From Pseudarthrobacter sulfonivorans (GTDB taxonomy: Bacteria > Actinomycetota > Actinomycetes > Actinomycetales > Micrococcaceae), in contig NZ_CP013747.1 in NCBI RefSeq assembly GCF_001484605.1, forward strand, positions 3,100,001-3,164,000: a stretch of 64,000 nt of DNA, read 5' to 3'. The notes beneath the pieces were generated by a model. That model saw only the letters and a list, made by a program, of their open reading frames with translations. It did no database searches and had not been told where the DNA came from. The position numbers and the translations under genes were made by a program. Positions 36,593 to 45,201 of this stretch are shown here, piece after piece. Numbering within the stretch: position 1 is the stretch's first letter; each line of letters starts with the position of its first letter.

Positions 36593-37572
36593 TCGCCGCC
36601 GTCGACCTTCTGACCTTCGGCGAATCCATGGTGTCGCTGCGGTCAGCCGGGCCGCTGTCCGCCGGCGGCAGCCTGGCCATGCACGTGGCCGGTGCTGAAT
36701 CGAACGTCGCCGTGGGCGTCGCGCGGCTGGGACACACAGTCACGTGGGCCGGTGCAGTTGGCGCCGATCCGCACGGCGAATTCATCCTGCGGCAGCTCCG
36801 CTCCGAGGGCATCGGGACGCAGTGCCGGGTGGATCCGTCCCGCAGCACGGGCGTGATGTTCCTCGAACAGCGGACCGCGGACGTCACCCGGGCCTTCTAC
36901 TACCGCGCCGGTTCGGCCGGTTCCACCGTCAGCCGGGACGACGTGGACAGTGCCCTCGCTGCCGGACCGCGCGTGCTGCACCTGACCGGCATCACCCCCG
37001 CCCTCAGCCCGGAAGCCCGGAAGGCGTTTGAATACGCTGCCGAGTGCGCCGCAGCCGACGGAGTGTTGGTCTCCCTCGACGTTAATTACCGCAGCAGGCT
37101 CTGGACCCGGGACGAGGCCCGCGCCGTGCTGGGCCCCATCGCGCGGCACGCCGACATCCTGATAGCGTCCGACGACGAACTGGACCTAGTGGCGTCCGCC
37201 GCCTTGAGCGGCTCCGATTCCCTGGGGTACGACGACGCCGAAACTGCGCTCGCTGCCTCGTTGCTGGAGCAAGGGGTCGGGGAAGTCGTGGTCAAGCGGG
37301 GATCCGCCGGCGCCGGCGTCCACACCGCCTCCGGGCGGTTCGAGGCGCCCGCCGTCGCGGTGACAAGCATTGATACCGTGGGCGCGGGGGACGCCTTCAC
37401 CGCCGGCTACCTCTCTGCCCTGCTCGACGGCGAGGATGTTGCCGGCCGCCTGCAACGCGGCGCCGTTATGGGAGCCTTCGCCGTCAGCACCGCCGGCGAC
37501 TGGGAGGGCCTGCCCAGCCGCGCCGAGCTCGCCATGCTGGGCGCCACCGCCAGCGGAACCACCCAGCGGTAG
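36589..37572 (+). CDS. dgoK: PfkB-family 2-dehydro-3-deoxy-galactonokinase/gluconokinase
   Basis: 327 residues from GTG 36589 (GTGA overlap with dgoA). Ribokinase-family motifs: FGESMVSLRSAGPLSAGGSLAMHVAGAESNVAVGVARLG at the N-terminus and DTVGAGDAFTAGYLSALLDGE with the catalytic Asp near the C-terminus. By sequence it is KdgK-like rather than the E. coli DgoK fold, but its place between dehydratase and aldolase steps gives the role of phosphorylating 2-keto-3-deoxy-galactonate. The symbol is by function. Confidence 0.85.
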   Translation: MIAAVDLLTFGESMVSLRSAGPLSAGGSLAMHVAGAESNVAVGVARLGHTVTWAGAVGADPHGEFILRQLRSEGIGTQCRVDPSRSTGVMFLEQRTADVTRAFYYRAGSAGSTVSRDDVDSALAAGPRVLHLTGITPALSPEARKAFEYAAECAAADGVLVSLDVNYRSRLWTRDEARAVLGPIARHADILIASDDELDLVASAALSGSDSLGYDDAETALAASLLEQGVGEVVVKRGSAGAGVHTASGRFEAPAVAVTSIDTVGAGDAFTAGYLSALLDGEDVAGRLQRGAVMGAFAVSTAGDWEGLPSRAELAMLGATASGTTQR

Positions 37573-37697
37573 CGGCCTGGTCGTGTCTGGGCTTGTCTGT
37601 CTGGGCTTGCACTCCTTGGCTCGCATTCCCCGGGCGCGGAGCAGGCAGGTACTGACAGTGCCTGCCGCCCGGGACCGCGGGCGCCTACCGTAGGGGT

Positions 37698-38588
37698 ATG
37701 GGAGACGTGCGCGCGGACATAAAGGAGTTTCTAAGTTCCAGGCGGGCGCGGATTTCGCCCGAGGAAGCCGGGTTGCCTGCGTACGGCGGGAACCGGCGGG
37801 TCGCCGGCCTGAGGCGTGAGGAAGTGGCGATGCTGGCCGGTGTGTCCGTGGACTACTACGTGCGCCTGGAACGCGGCAACCTCGCCGGGGCTTCCGATAG
37901 CGTGCTGGATGCCCTCGCCCGCACGCTGAAGCTGGACGAAGCCGAGCGGGAGCATCTTTTTGACCTCGCCCGCGCCGCCGGGCCGGCTCGCAGGAGCCGC
38001 AGTAAGCCGTCCGGTACTGTCCGCCCTGAAGTCCAGCAGGTCCTCGATGCAATGGCTGACGCGCCGGCGTGGGTCCGCAACGGCCGCCATGACATCCTGG
38101 CTGCAAACCGGATGGGGCGGGCACTTTACGCACCCGTGTTCAAAAGTGCGCACCGGCCCGTGAACACCACCCGGTTTACGTACCTTGACCCGGCGGCCCG
38201 GGAGTTCTGGCGCGATTACGATCAGATCGCCAACGATGCCGCAGCGATGCTCCGGCTTGAAGCAGGCCGCCACCCGCACGACCCCGACCTGATCCGGCTC
38301 GTTGGCGAGCTGTCCACGCAGAGCGAGCTGTTCAGGGACCGGTGGGCTTCCCGGGACGTGGTCTTCCACCGCAGCGGGCTCAAACGGCTGCATCACCCGG
38401 TGGTGGGTGACCTCGACTTGAACTACCAGTCCATGGAGCTGCCCAGCGAGCCGGGCCTGGTGCTGAACGTCTACACCGCACCGGCGGGCTCCCCGACGGC
38501 TGATGCCTTGCAGCTTTTGGCCTCCTGGGCTGCCACGCACGATGACGCGTTCGCCGAACCAGCACCTACGGCCAAGCACCCGCAGTAG
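37698..38588 (+). CDS. XRE-family regulator with MmyB-like ligand domain
   Basis: 296 residues. The N-terminal HTH includes GLRREEVAMLAGVSVDYYVRLERGNLAGASDSVLDALARTLKLDEAEREHLFDLARAAG, the characteristic start of this actinobacterial class. The C-terminal MmyB/MLTR-type domain (VLDAMADAPAWVRNGRHDILAANRMGRALY, FWRDYDQIANDAAAMLRLEAGRHPHDPDLIRLVGELS) binds fatty acids in characterised members. Regulators of this class often control a nearby dehydrogenase/reductase; the SDR and alcohol dehydrogenase genes at 39.8-41.7 kb are possible targets. Confidence 0.88.
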   Translation: MGDVRADIKEFLSSRRARISPEEAGLPAYGGNRRVAGLRREEVAMLAGVSVDYYVRLERGNLAGASDSVLDALARTLKLDEAEREHLFDLARAAGPARRSRSKPSGTVRPEVQQVLDAMADAPAWVRNGRHDILAANRMGRALYAPVFKSAHRPVNTTRFTYLDPAAREFWRDYDQIANDAAAMLRLEAGRHPHDPDLIRLVGELSTQSELFRDRWASRDVVFHRSGLKRLHHPVVGDLDLNYQSMELPSEPGLVLNVYTAPAGSPTADALQLLASWAATHDDAFAEPAPTAKHPQ

Positions 38589-38602
38589 GGGAGGTCAACA
38601 GA

Positions 38603-39334
38603 ATGAACAAGCCGAAAGTGTCTTTCATGATTGCGGCCATGTTGCTACTGGCCGGGGTATCTTCTTGCGCATCCGACGCACCCAAGCCTGCCGATCATGA
38701 GTCAAATCAGCAGGTGAAACAGGCCGAAACATCGAGTTCCAACAATGTGTACGCCAGCATCCCAAGTGACGAAATTCAGCACGCCATAACAGAGGCTGAG
38801 TTTATTTGGGACGCGAAGGACCCGTATTACGGATACAACAGGGTTCCCGTCGTTGCCCGCGTGCACATCGACTCCATCGACGGTGGACGGGCTTTCAGCA
38901 CCATCTCCGATCAGTACGTATTCCCGCAGACAATCGGGAAGATGACGGTCCGCGACGTCTACAAGGGTGACGTAAAGCCCGGTGACCAGGTGAACTATTC
39001 ACGGGTCGGTGGGACCGTAACCTTCGATGAGTACTGGAGCAGCCTAAATCAGCAGCAGAGAGATAAAATCCTCCATCTGAATAACGGCCAGAGGCCGACT
39101 GCGAAGAAGTACATCCAAAAGAAGGTCCTCGATGATGTCGACATCGAGGCCGGCAAAGAATATGTCGTCTTCCTCTCACCGCAGTCCTCCAAAGATGGAA
39201 AACTCCACGAATATTCCATAACCGGATATCAGTTCGGGCTCAGAGAGGTGAAAGGCTCCGGTGCTGAGACAACCGTTCTCAACAATGAGACCAAAACCTG
39301 GGAGAGCCTCGATAGTCTTGTAAAGCTGCCTTAG
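38603..39334 (+). CDS. Lipoprotein of unknown function
   Basis: 243 residues. Lipobox VSSC (C22) after a hydrophobic core (VSFMIAAMLLLAG). The mature part carries IVARV-type strand pairs (VPVVARVHIDSIDGG, GKMTVRDVYKGDVKPGDQVNYSRVGGTV, KEYVVFLSPQS), suggesting a beta-rich domain that recurs in secreted actinobacterial proteins. Base composition is clearly more AT-rich than neighbours, pointing to acquisition. No family recognised. Confidence 0.65.
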   Translation: MNKPKVSFMIAAMLLLAGVSSCASDAPKPADHESNQQVKQAETSSSNNVYASIPSDEIQHAITEAEFIWDAKDPYYGYNRVPVVARVHIDSIDGGRAFSTISDQYVFPQTIGKMTVRDVYKGDVKPGDQVNYSRVGGTVTFDEYWSSLNQQQRDKILHLNNGQRPTAKKYIQKKVLDDVDIEAGKEYVVFLSPQSSKDGKLHEYSITGYQFGLREVKGSGAETTVLNNETKTWESLDSLVKLP

Positions 39335-39365
39335 CTGGCGCTACTACGGGTGCCTTATAGTCCTC

Positions 39366-39776
39366 CTACTTCGTCGAGGGGTATTCGTCGGCCGTGAGCT
39401 TGGCACCCCAGACTGTTTCGGCCTCGTCGCTGTCCACGGGCGCTTCCCACAGGGCGAGGTGGCACATGAAGTTGCCTTCCGTCGCGCCGTGCCAGTGCCA
39501 CTCACTCGCGGGCGTGTAGACGGTATCGCCGGGCTGCAGCTCGATCAGCTCTTCCCCGCGCGATTGCACGTATCCGATGCCTTCCGTGACGTGCAGGGTC
39601 TGCCCGACGGCGTGCTTGTGCCACGCTGTGTGCGCGCCAGGAGTGAAGCGCACAAGATTCAGCCGGGCGCGGGACGGTTGCTGGCCGGAGTAGTAAGCGT
39701 TGAAGTAGACATCGCCGGTAAACCAGTCAGCGGGTCCCTTGACGGTGGCGGTCTTCGGTTGCCTATGTGTGCTCAT
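39366..39776 (-). CDS. Cupin-domain protein
   Basis: 136 residues from ATG 39776, overlapping the SDR gene's stop as ATGA. The two cupin motifs are seen: FTPGAHTAWHKHAVGQTLHVTEGIGYVQSRGEE (G-x5-H-x-H) and LQPGDTVYTPASEWHWHGATEGNFMCHL. A metal site of three His and a Glu is likely. It resembles the small cupins found beside carboxymuconolactone decarboxylase and SDR genes. Substrate unknown. Confidence 0.85.
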   Translation of the reverse strand: MSTHRQPKTATVKGPADWFTGDVYFNAYYSGQQPSRARLNLVRFTPGAHTAWHKHAVGQTLHVTEGIGYVQSRGEELIELQPGDTVYTPASEWHWHGATEGNFMCHLALWEAPVDSDEAETVWGAKLTADEYPSTK

Positions 39777-40612
39777 CGTTGGTCTGCTCCGATGCCGGTG
39801 CTGAGGCTGACGTCCCGCCATTGATCCAGCTGGGTGCGCTCGGCCTGCGCGACGGCGGCGAACAGGTCAAACGCGTCGTTGCCCAGCACCATCAGGGCTG
39901 GCGGGTTGGGGCTTTCGGCGACCGCCAGGATGGCTTCCGCCGCCTTGGCAGGGTCGCCCGGTTGCGTGCCGTGCATCGTGTCATTTTCCTTGCGGCGCTT
40001 CCCGGCTGTCTCCGCGTAGTCCCCGATCGGCGTCGCTGACTGGGTCAGCGAGCGGCCGGCGAAGTCGGTCCGGAACGCGCCGGGCTCGATGACGGTGACG
40101 CTGATCCCGAGTGGCTTCAATTCCTTGTGGAGGGAGCCGGACAGGCCCTCCAGGGCTGCCTTGCTGGCGGAGTAGTATCCGGATCCGGCCGGTGAGATGC
40201 GCGCCCCGATGGAGGAGATGTTCAGGATGGACCCGGCCCTGTTGGCGCGCATTCCGGGGAGGACGGCTTTGATCATGCTGACGGCGCCGAAAAAGTTAGT
40301 GTCGAACAATTGCCGGATGTCGGCGTCGTCCGCTTCTTCAACCGCGGCACGGTAACCGTAGCCGGCGTTGTTGACCAGCACGTCGATGCCGCCGAAGCGT
40401 GCCCTGGCCTGCTCGACAACCGCGCTGATCTCGGCGGTGTTGGTGACGTCGAGCTGAAGGGGAAGGGCGGTGTCCGGGTAGGCAACCGCGATGTCTTCCA
40501 CGGCGGTGACGTTGCGGGCGGTGACGACGGCGTTGTGGCCGTTGGCGAGCACGGTTTGGGCGAGTGCGCGCCCGAGTCCGGTGGAGCAGCCTGTGATGAG
40601 CCAGGTAGTCAT
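39773..40612 (-). CDS. Short-chain dehydrogenase/reductase
   Basis: 279 residues of the classical SDR fold: TGCSTGLGRALA at the N-terminus, NNAGYG, ILNISSIG and the YYSASKAALEG active site. The substrate is not clear. It is in one transcription unit with the cupin gene (coupled) and the zinc alcohol dehydrogenase gene 25 bases upstream, so the three may act together. Confidence 0.9.
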   Translation of the reverse strand: MTTWLITGCSTGLGRALAQTVLANGHNAVVTARNVTAVEDIAVAYPDTALPLQLDVTNTAEISAVVEQARARFGGIDVLVNNAGYGYRAAVEEADDADIRQLFDTNFFGAVSMIKAVLPGMRANRAGSILNISSIGARISPAGSGYYSASKAALEGLSGSLHKELKPLGISVTVIEPGAFRTDFAGRSLTQSATPIGDYAETAGKRRKENDTMHGTQPGDPAKAAEAILAVAESPNPPALMVLGNDAFDLFAAVAQAERTQLDQWRDVSLSTGIGADQR

Positions 40613-40637
40613 GGCGTGTTTCCTTTCGGGGGTGACG

Positions 40638-41675
40638 TTACGGGCGGACGAGGACTTTCAGGGCCTCGCGGGAATCCATGGCGCGGTAGCCGTCGGGCAC
40701 GTCGTTCAGGCTGATGGTGCGGTCGAAGACCTTACCGGGGTTTACGGTGCCGTCAAGGACGCCGGGCAGCAGCGTCTCGATGTAGGCGCGCACAGGGGCC
40801 GGGCCGCCGGTGAGCGTGATGTTCGGGCCGAACATGGAGCCGAAACCGATCGGAGCGTCCTCGTACTGGGGAACCCCCACCCGGCTGATAACGCCGCCCG
40901 GGCGGATCACGCCGAGGGCCTGGTCGTACGCCGGCCGGTGCCCCACACACTCGAGGACGGTGTGCGTTCCGTCGCCGCCGCTGAGCTCGCGCACCTTCTC
41001 GATGCCGGCCTCACCGCGCTCGGCAACGACGTCGGTGGCACCGTATTCGATGCCCAGGTCGGTGCGGGCCTTGTGCCGGCCCATCAGGATGATCTGCTCG
41101 GCACCCAGCTGCTTGGCGGACAGCACCGCCATCAGCCCGACGGCGCCGTCACCGATGACCGTGACAGTGGTCCGGGCGTTGACGCCCGCCTTGATGGCGG
41201 CGTGGTAGCCGGTGCCATAGACGTCAGAGAGGGTCAGGAGCGAGGGCAGCAGCTCGCTGTCCTCACCCACCGGGACCTGGACCAGCGTGCCGTCGGCGAA
41301 CGGGACGCGGACGGCCTCGGCCTGGGCGCCGCCGATTCCGTTCGAGGCCCAGAACCCGCCGTGGCGGCAGGACGTCTGCAGGCCTTCGCGGCAAAAGACG
41401 CAGGTCCCGTCGGACCAGGCGAACGGGGCGATGACGAAGTCGCCCTTCTTCAGAGTGGACACGTCCTTGCCTGTTTCCTCGACGACGCCGATGAACTCGT
41501 GGCCCATGGGGCTGCCCTGCCGGGACGAGGGCATGCCGTGGTAGGGGTGCAGGTCGGAGCCGCAGATACAGGAATTGACGATCCGCACGATGGCGTCGGT
41601 CGGATTCTGGATGACGGGATCGGGCACGTTCTCCACGCGCACGTCGCCGGCGCCATACATCATGGTTGCTCGCAT
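40638..41675 (-). CDS. Zinc-dependent alcohol dehydrogenase (MDR family)
   Basis: 345 residues. Catalytic zinc ligands in CICGSDLHPYHG (C38) and GHEFIGVVEE. VTVIGDGAVGLMAVLSAKQLGA is the Rossmann part. The structural-zinc lobe (CVFCREGLQTSCRHGG) has three cysteines rather than the usual four, so that zinc may be absent. The family oxidises alcohols or reduces aldehydes with NAD(P). It is the first gene of the ADH-SDR-cupin unit. Confidence 0.9.
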   Translation of the reverse strand: MRATMMYGAGDVRVENVPDPVIQNPTDAIVRIVNSCICGSDLHPYHGMPSSRQGSPMGHEFIGVVEETGKDVSTLKKGDFVIAPFAWSDGTCVFCREGLQTSCRHGGFWASNGIGGAQAEAVRVPFADGTLVQVPVGEDSELLPSLLTLSDVYGTGYHAAIKAGVNARTTVTVIGDGAVGLMAVLSAKQLGAEQIILMGRHKARTDLGIEYGATDVVAERGEAGIEKVRELSGGDGTHTVLECVGHRPAYDQALGVIRPGGVISRVGVPQYEDAPIGFGSMFGPNITLTGGPAPVRAYIETLLPGVLDGTVNPGKVFDRTISLNDVPDGYRAMDSREALKVLVRP

Positions 41676-41776
41676 TTTCGTTTCCTCATCACTTCGTCAG
41701 GGGCAGGAGCCCGGGTGTTCCTTTAATAGCCAACCGCACATTCCGCACGCGTGGGAGTGGCTGTTGATACAGGTAC

Positions 41777-41792
41777 CCGCAGTGCCTCCCAG
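41777..41792 (+). repeat. 16-base direct repeat, left copy (CCGCAGTGCCTCCCAG)
   Basis: Identical to 42371-42386. The two copies flank the Imm26 gene at a distance of about 600 bases. Confidence 0.8.
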
Positions 41793-41872
41793 TTGTTGAA
41801 GACTTGGGACGTCGCGGTGCTCAACATGGCGGTCGCTTTGACCAGCTCGTGGCTAAGGCAGTATGGGTACTG

Positions 41873-42355
41873 ATGAGCGAAACAAATATACGGATTCTCA
41901 AGCCCAGTCGTAAAAAGCCGGCTTCCGGTGACATCTTTGCCTTACAGCTGCCAGACGAGCAGTACGTGTTTGGCAGGGTTATTTCCGTGGATCTTCCTGC
42001 GGATAAGGCACCCATGCCCGGCTCATATCTCATCTACATTTACGATCACGTTTCATCTGCGAAAAGTCCCGCATTAGACCAACTAAGACCGGACTTTCTA
42101 CTCCTCCCGCCCATATTCATAAACCGCATACCCTGGACCAAAGGCTACTTCGAAACCGTCGGCACCCAGCCCCTGTCGGACGAAGATCTATTGGCCCAGC
42201 ACTGTTTCCGTCGATGGACCGGAGAGTATAGGGATGAACAGGGTCACCCTATTCCTGCACCAGTGGAGCCCTGCGGGGACTGGGCTCTTTCCAGCTATCG
42301 CTGGCTGGATGACCACATCAGTGACCAGTTGGGATTTCCGCGCATACCCGAATGA
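41873..42355 (+). CDS. Imm26-family immunity-like protein
   Basis: 160 residues from ATG 41873. The N-terminal KPASGDIFALQLPDEQYVFGRVISVD matches the start of the Imm26 fold (a small beta-barrel that begins GDIFxxPL and YxFGRV), found next to contact-dependent toxins. No toxin gene is adjacent, so it would be an orphan immunity gene. Its AT-richer composition and the flanking 16-base direct repeats point to acquisition. The ribosome site (AAGGCAG) is weak and the start could be further upstream (41804). Confidence 0.7.
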   Translation: MSETNIRILKPSRKKPASGDIFALQLPDEQYVFGRVISVDLPADKAPMPGSYLIYIYDHVSSAKSPALDQLRPDFLLLPPIFINRIPWTKGYFETVGTQPLSDEDLLAQHCFRRWTGEYRDEQGHPIPAPVEPCGDWALSSYRWLDDHISDQLGFPRIPE

Positions 42356-42370
42356 GCGTTATCGCCCAAG

Positions 42371-42386
42371 CCGCAGTGCCTCCCAG
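42371..42386 (+). repeat. 16-base direct repeat, right copy (CCGCAGTGCCTCCCAG)
   Basis: Identical to 41777-41792. It ends one base short of the stop codon of the AlkC-like gene (TCA at 42388-42390 on this strand), so the right copy may be the target site beside that gene. Confidence 0.8.
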
Positions 42387-42387
42387 C

Positions 42388-43488
42388 TCAGACATGCAGC
42401 TCGAACTCTGTGTGCCCGTGCCGGATCCCGTTGATTTGCAGCTCCAGGGCGTGGACCCCCGCGTGGTGCACCCGGGTGGTCATCTGCCGGAAGGCATGAC
42501 GCTTCGATAATGTGCGGGTCTCACCGGCGGCCAGGGTGAGCGCCGCGATCTTGAAGACCTTTGCCGATTGCGTGCCGTTGGCTTTGACGTAGTGGACCAC
42601 GTAGTCCACCGCGAGCTTGGCATCGTAGTTCCCCGTGTTGGCGATCGCGAAGTCGAAAGCCAGTTCACCCGGTATGGCCACCGAGTTCCGGTCCAGCGTG
42701 GGCCCCGTGACAGCCACCGACGCCGGCGCGAACCCCTGCAGCGCGAGCGCACCGGGGTGGGCCTTCTTGATCAGGGTCCGCAGGCCATGCCTGACCACCC
42801 ATGCGGTGTTGGCGTCCGGCGCGGCCAGCCAGCCAGCCGCCGTCGCCACCACGATCTCTGGTGCGTGCCGGGCCAGATCGTTGAGGTGGTTCGCCACCGA
42901 GCGCCGCACGTACTCCGAAGCGTCCCGGTACAGGGCGTCCAGAATGGGGAGGGACGCCTCCGGATGAAGCACGACGGCGGGAACCCGCACCGCCCAGGGG
43001 AGATACGCGCGGGTGCCCTCGGAGGCCAGGCGGCGGACATGCTCGTCCGGATGCGCGGTCCAGCCCTGGATGATCTTGAGGGAACGCTCCAGGTCCGCGG
43101 CAAGCAGCCGCCGGATGGCGAACTCGCCGGTGAGCCTCGGGGTCAGTTCGGCCAGGAGGGCCAGGCAGTCGTCAAAGTCAGGTGCAGTGCCTGATTCGAG
43201 GGCAAGCGTGACGGCCGTTTCGGATACCGGCCAGAGGACCCACCCCGTGAAACCGGCTCCGGAAAGGGCGCTCCGGAAGATGCGTGCCGCCGTCGGGTAT
43301 CCCGGATCCGGAAGCTGCCGCACGTCCGCCAGTAGGGCTTTGCTCACCGCATCCGTGCGGCCGCGCAGGCTCAACTCGTCCAAATGTGCGGCGGCAGCAG
43401 CGACGTGCGGCCAGTCCGATCCCGGAGCGGCCTCAGCCAGGATCCCGGCCAGTGTTTCCACGCCCTGCCGGTTGATCAGCTCATTCAT
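42388..43488 (-). CDS. DNA alkylation repair protein, AlkC-like (HEAT-like repeats plus Ig-like domain)
   Basis: 366 residues from ATG 43488 (GTG 43497 is an alternative). Helical repeats run from about 1 to 250, with the conserved HPDEHVRRLASEGTRAYLPWA and RDASEYVRRSVANHLNDLARHAPEIV of AlkC/AlkD glycosylases. Residues about 258-366 form a beta domain (VAVTGPTLDRNSVAIPGELAFDFAIANTGN to HALELQINGI) like the Ig-like domain that distinguishes AlkC. It would excise 3-methyladenine-type lesions. Confidence 0.82.
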   Translation of the reverse strand: MNELINRQGVETLAGILAEAAPGSDWPHVAAAAAHLDELSLRGRTDAVSKALLADVRQLPDPGYPTAARIFRSALSGAGFTGWVLWPVSETAVTLALESGTAPDFDDCLALLAELTPRLTGEFAIRRLLAADLERSLKIIQGWTAHPDEHVRRLASEGTRAYLPWAVRVPAVVLHPEASLPILDALYRDASEYVRRSVANHLNDLARHAPEIVVATAAGWLAAPDANTAWVVRHGLRTLIKKAHPGALALQGFAPASVAVTGPTLDRNSVAIPGELAFDFAIANTGNYDAKLAVDYVVHYVKANGTQSAKVFKIAALTLAAGETRTLSKRHAFRQMTTRVHHAGVHALELQINGIRHGHTEFELHV

Positions 43489-43628
43489 CGCGCCCACTGA
43501 GCCAGGCTACCCCGGCAGGCTGACATGCCCGGCGGCGGAGCCAACGCGGCAAAGAACAGGGCCAACACCGGGCAGAAGGGATAATCTTCACCTTAGGCAC
43601 TCCATAACGGCGCACGGACGGAAATACA

Positions 43629-44408
43629 GTGGCAGAGCAGGCAGGCAAGAACAGCCTTTGGCGGACCTTCCATGACAAGTTCGTGGTGGAGGAACGCTTT
43701 ATGGAACCGGCCGCGCGGAAGGCTCTGTACCGGACGGCTGTGGTGCTCATTGGCGTGGGCGCCCTGCTGTTCATCGCCACCCTGGTGGGCGTTCTGCAGA
43801 GCAACACCGGCCCCTGGGGTCCCGACGAATCCATCCGCGACTGGCTGCTCTCGCTCCGGTCAGAGACCCTCACGGCCGTGATGATCTTCCTCGCGGTGAT
43901 CTTTGGCCCTGTTGCCCTGCCAATCATCGTGCTGGTGGTGACGGTGGTCTGGGGGTTCGTGGCCAAGCACGCCTGGCGGCCCATTGTGCTCGCCGCCGCG
44001 ATGCTCACCGGCGTCGTGACATCGCAGATCATCCTGGCGATCGTCCAGCGCTCGCGGCCGCCGGTGGAACTGATGCTGTTCGGCGCCGACCACACCTACT
44101 CATTTCCGTCCGGCCATGTGCTGGGTGCCTGTGACTTCCTGCTGGTGACCACCTTCCTGGTGTTCTCGCGGCGGAAAAATCCGAGGTCGGCCGTCTTCGG
44201 CTTCGTTGGTGCGGGCATCGGCGTTGTCCTGGCCGCGCTGAGCCGCCTGTACCTCGGCTACCACTGGCTCAGCGACGCCATGGCTTCAGTCTCCCTCTCG
44301 CTGCTGATCCTCGGTGCCGTCATCGCCCTCGATACGTGGCGGACCGCCCGGATCCCCGGTGAACGGATCACGGGCGAGCTCTCCAAAGCGGACGCGCCGG
44401 GGGATTAG
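43629..44408 (+). CDS. PAP2-family membrane phosphatase
   Basis: 259 residues from GTG 43629. Several membrane helices with the three PAP2 motifs: IVQRSRPPV (KxxxxxxRP region), SFPSGH with catalytic His, and SRLYLGYHWLSD with the nucleophilic His. The class removes phosphate from lipids such as undecaprenyl diphosphate or phosphatidate. Confidence 0.9.
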   Translation: MAEQAGKNSLWRTFHDKFVVEERFMEPAARKALYRTAVVLIGVGALLFIATLVGVLQSNTGPWGPDESIRDWLLSLRSETLTAVMIFLAVIFGPVALPIIVLVVTVVWGFVAKHAWRPIVLAAAMLTGVVTSQIILAIVQRSRPPVELMLFGADHTYSFPSGHVLGACDFLLVTTFLVFSRRKNPRSAVFGFVGAGIGVVLAALSRLYLGYHWLSDAMASVSLSLLILGAVIALDTWRTARIPGERITGELSKADAPGD

Positions 44409-44413
44409 CCGCG

Positions 44414-44722
44414 ATGGCAACCGAGTCGGATGTCCGCAGCATGTGCCTCGCCCTGCCCGGTGTCACCGAACGCAGCAGCTGGGACCAGCCCGCCTGGTTC
44501 GCGAAGACGCTGATGGCGCGCATGTGGGAGGACGGCGTGCTGACGGTGAAGACCACAGAGCGGGAGGCCTTGGCCGGTACGGCGCCCACTACGTATTTCT
44601 GGACGCCGCACCACGAGCGTTCGCCGCAGCTGGTGCTGGTCCGGCTGGCGCGGATCGGCACCGAGGAACTCGGCGAACTGCTTGAGGAGTCCTACCGGCT
44701 GGCGGGCGGCCGCGGATCCTGA
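44414..44722 (+). CDS. MmcQ/YjbR family protein
   Basis: 102 residues, six bases after the PAP2 stop. The MmcQ/YjbR pattern is visible: MCLALPGVTERSSWDQPAWFAKTLMARMWEDGVLTVKTTEREAL then a terminal segment LVLVRLARIGTEELGELLEESYRLA. The family has a double-wing DNA-binding-like fold; its role is unknown. Confidence 0.82.
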   Translation: MATESDVRSMCLALPGVTERSSWDQPAWFAKTLMARMWEDGVLTVKTTEREALAGTAPTTYFWTPHHERSPQLVLVRLARIGTEELGELLEESYRLAGGRGS

Positions 44723-44742
44723 CTGGCCGGGGACTCTGGCCG

Positions 44743-45069
44743 TTACGTGTCCGGGCGTGACCTGGCCCGTCCGAGGGCGCGACGCAGTTCGGCATTGGCT
44801 ACCTCGAGCTCCAAAACTTTGGCGATGCCGGCAAGATTGAGCCCCTGGTCCAGGAGTTCGCCGATGTGCAGGAGCAGGGCGACATCGGCATCACTGTACT
44901 GACGCGTGCCCCCGGCCGTTCGCTCCGGGAGGATCAGCCCTTTTGTCTCGTAGAGCCTGATGTTCTGCTGCCCGGTCCCTGCCAGCTTTGCCGCCACGGA
45001 GATGGCATACAGTGCCTGCCCGGCCCGAGGTCCCGGTTTTTGTCCTGGTGTTCCACTGACCGCGTCCAC
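44743..45069 (-). CDS. MerR-family regulator (HspR-like)
   Basis: 108 residues from GTG 45069. The HTH reads LYAISVAAKLAGTGQQNIRLYETKGLILPERTAGGTRQYSDADVALLLHIGELLDQGLNLAGIAKVLELE, close to HspR (which starts with AxxLxxxHxQTLRxYE). The C-terminus is short and has no cysteine, so it responds to folding stress or the chaperone pool rather than a metal. It is divergent from hsp20 across an inverted repeat and so probably controls it. Confidence 0.87.
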   Translation of the reverse strand: MDAVSGTPGQKPGPRAGQALYAISVAAKLAGTGQQNIRLYETKGLILPERTAGGTRQYSDADVALLLHIGELLDQGLNLAGIAKVLELEVANAELRRALGRARSRPDT

Positions 45070-45125
45070 TCCAAAATTCCCTCCCCGTGATGTTGCATCA
45101 GTCTCGCACGAGTGCTATAAAAAAT

Positions 45126-45163
45126 CTATATCCACCACCACAGATAAACGATGGTGGGTATAG
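45126..45163. promoter_or_regulatory. Inverted repeat in the merR-hsp20 intergenic region
   Basis: Arms CTATATCCACCACC (45126-45139) and GATGGTGGGTATAG (45150-45163) pair at 12 of 14 positions around ten bases. It is 57-76 bases from either start. An HspR-type site is expected here, but the sequence does not match the known HAIR consensus (CTTGAGT-N7-ACTCAAG). Confidence 0.45.
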
Positions 45164-45201
45164 CAACTGGAAGTAACTTCTAGAAACTGAAGGAGTGGGA
45201 A

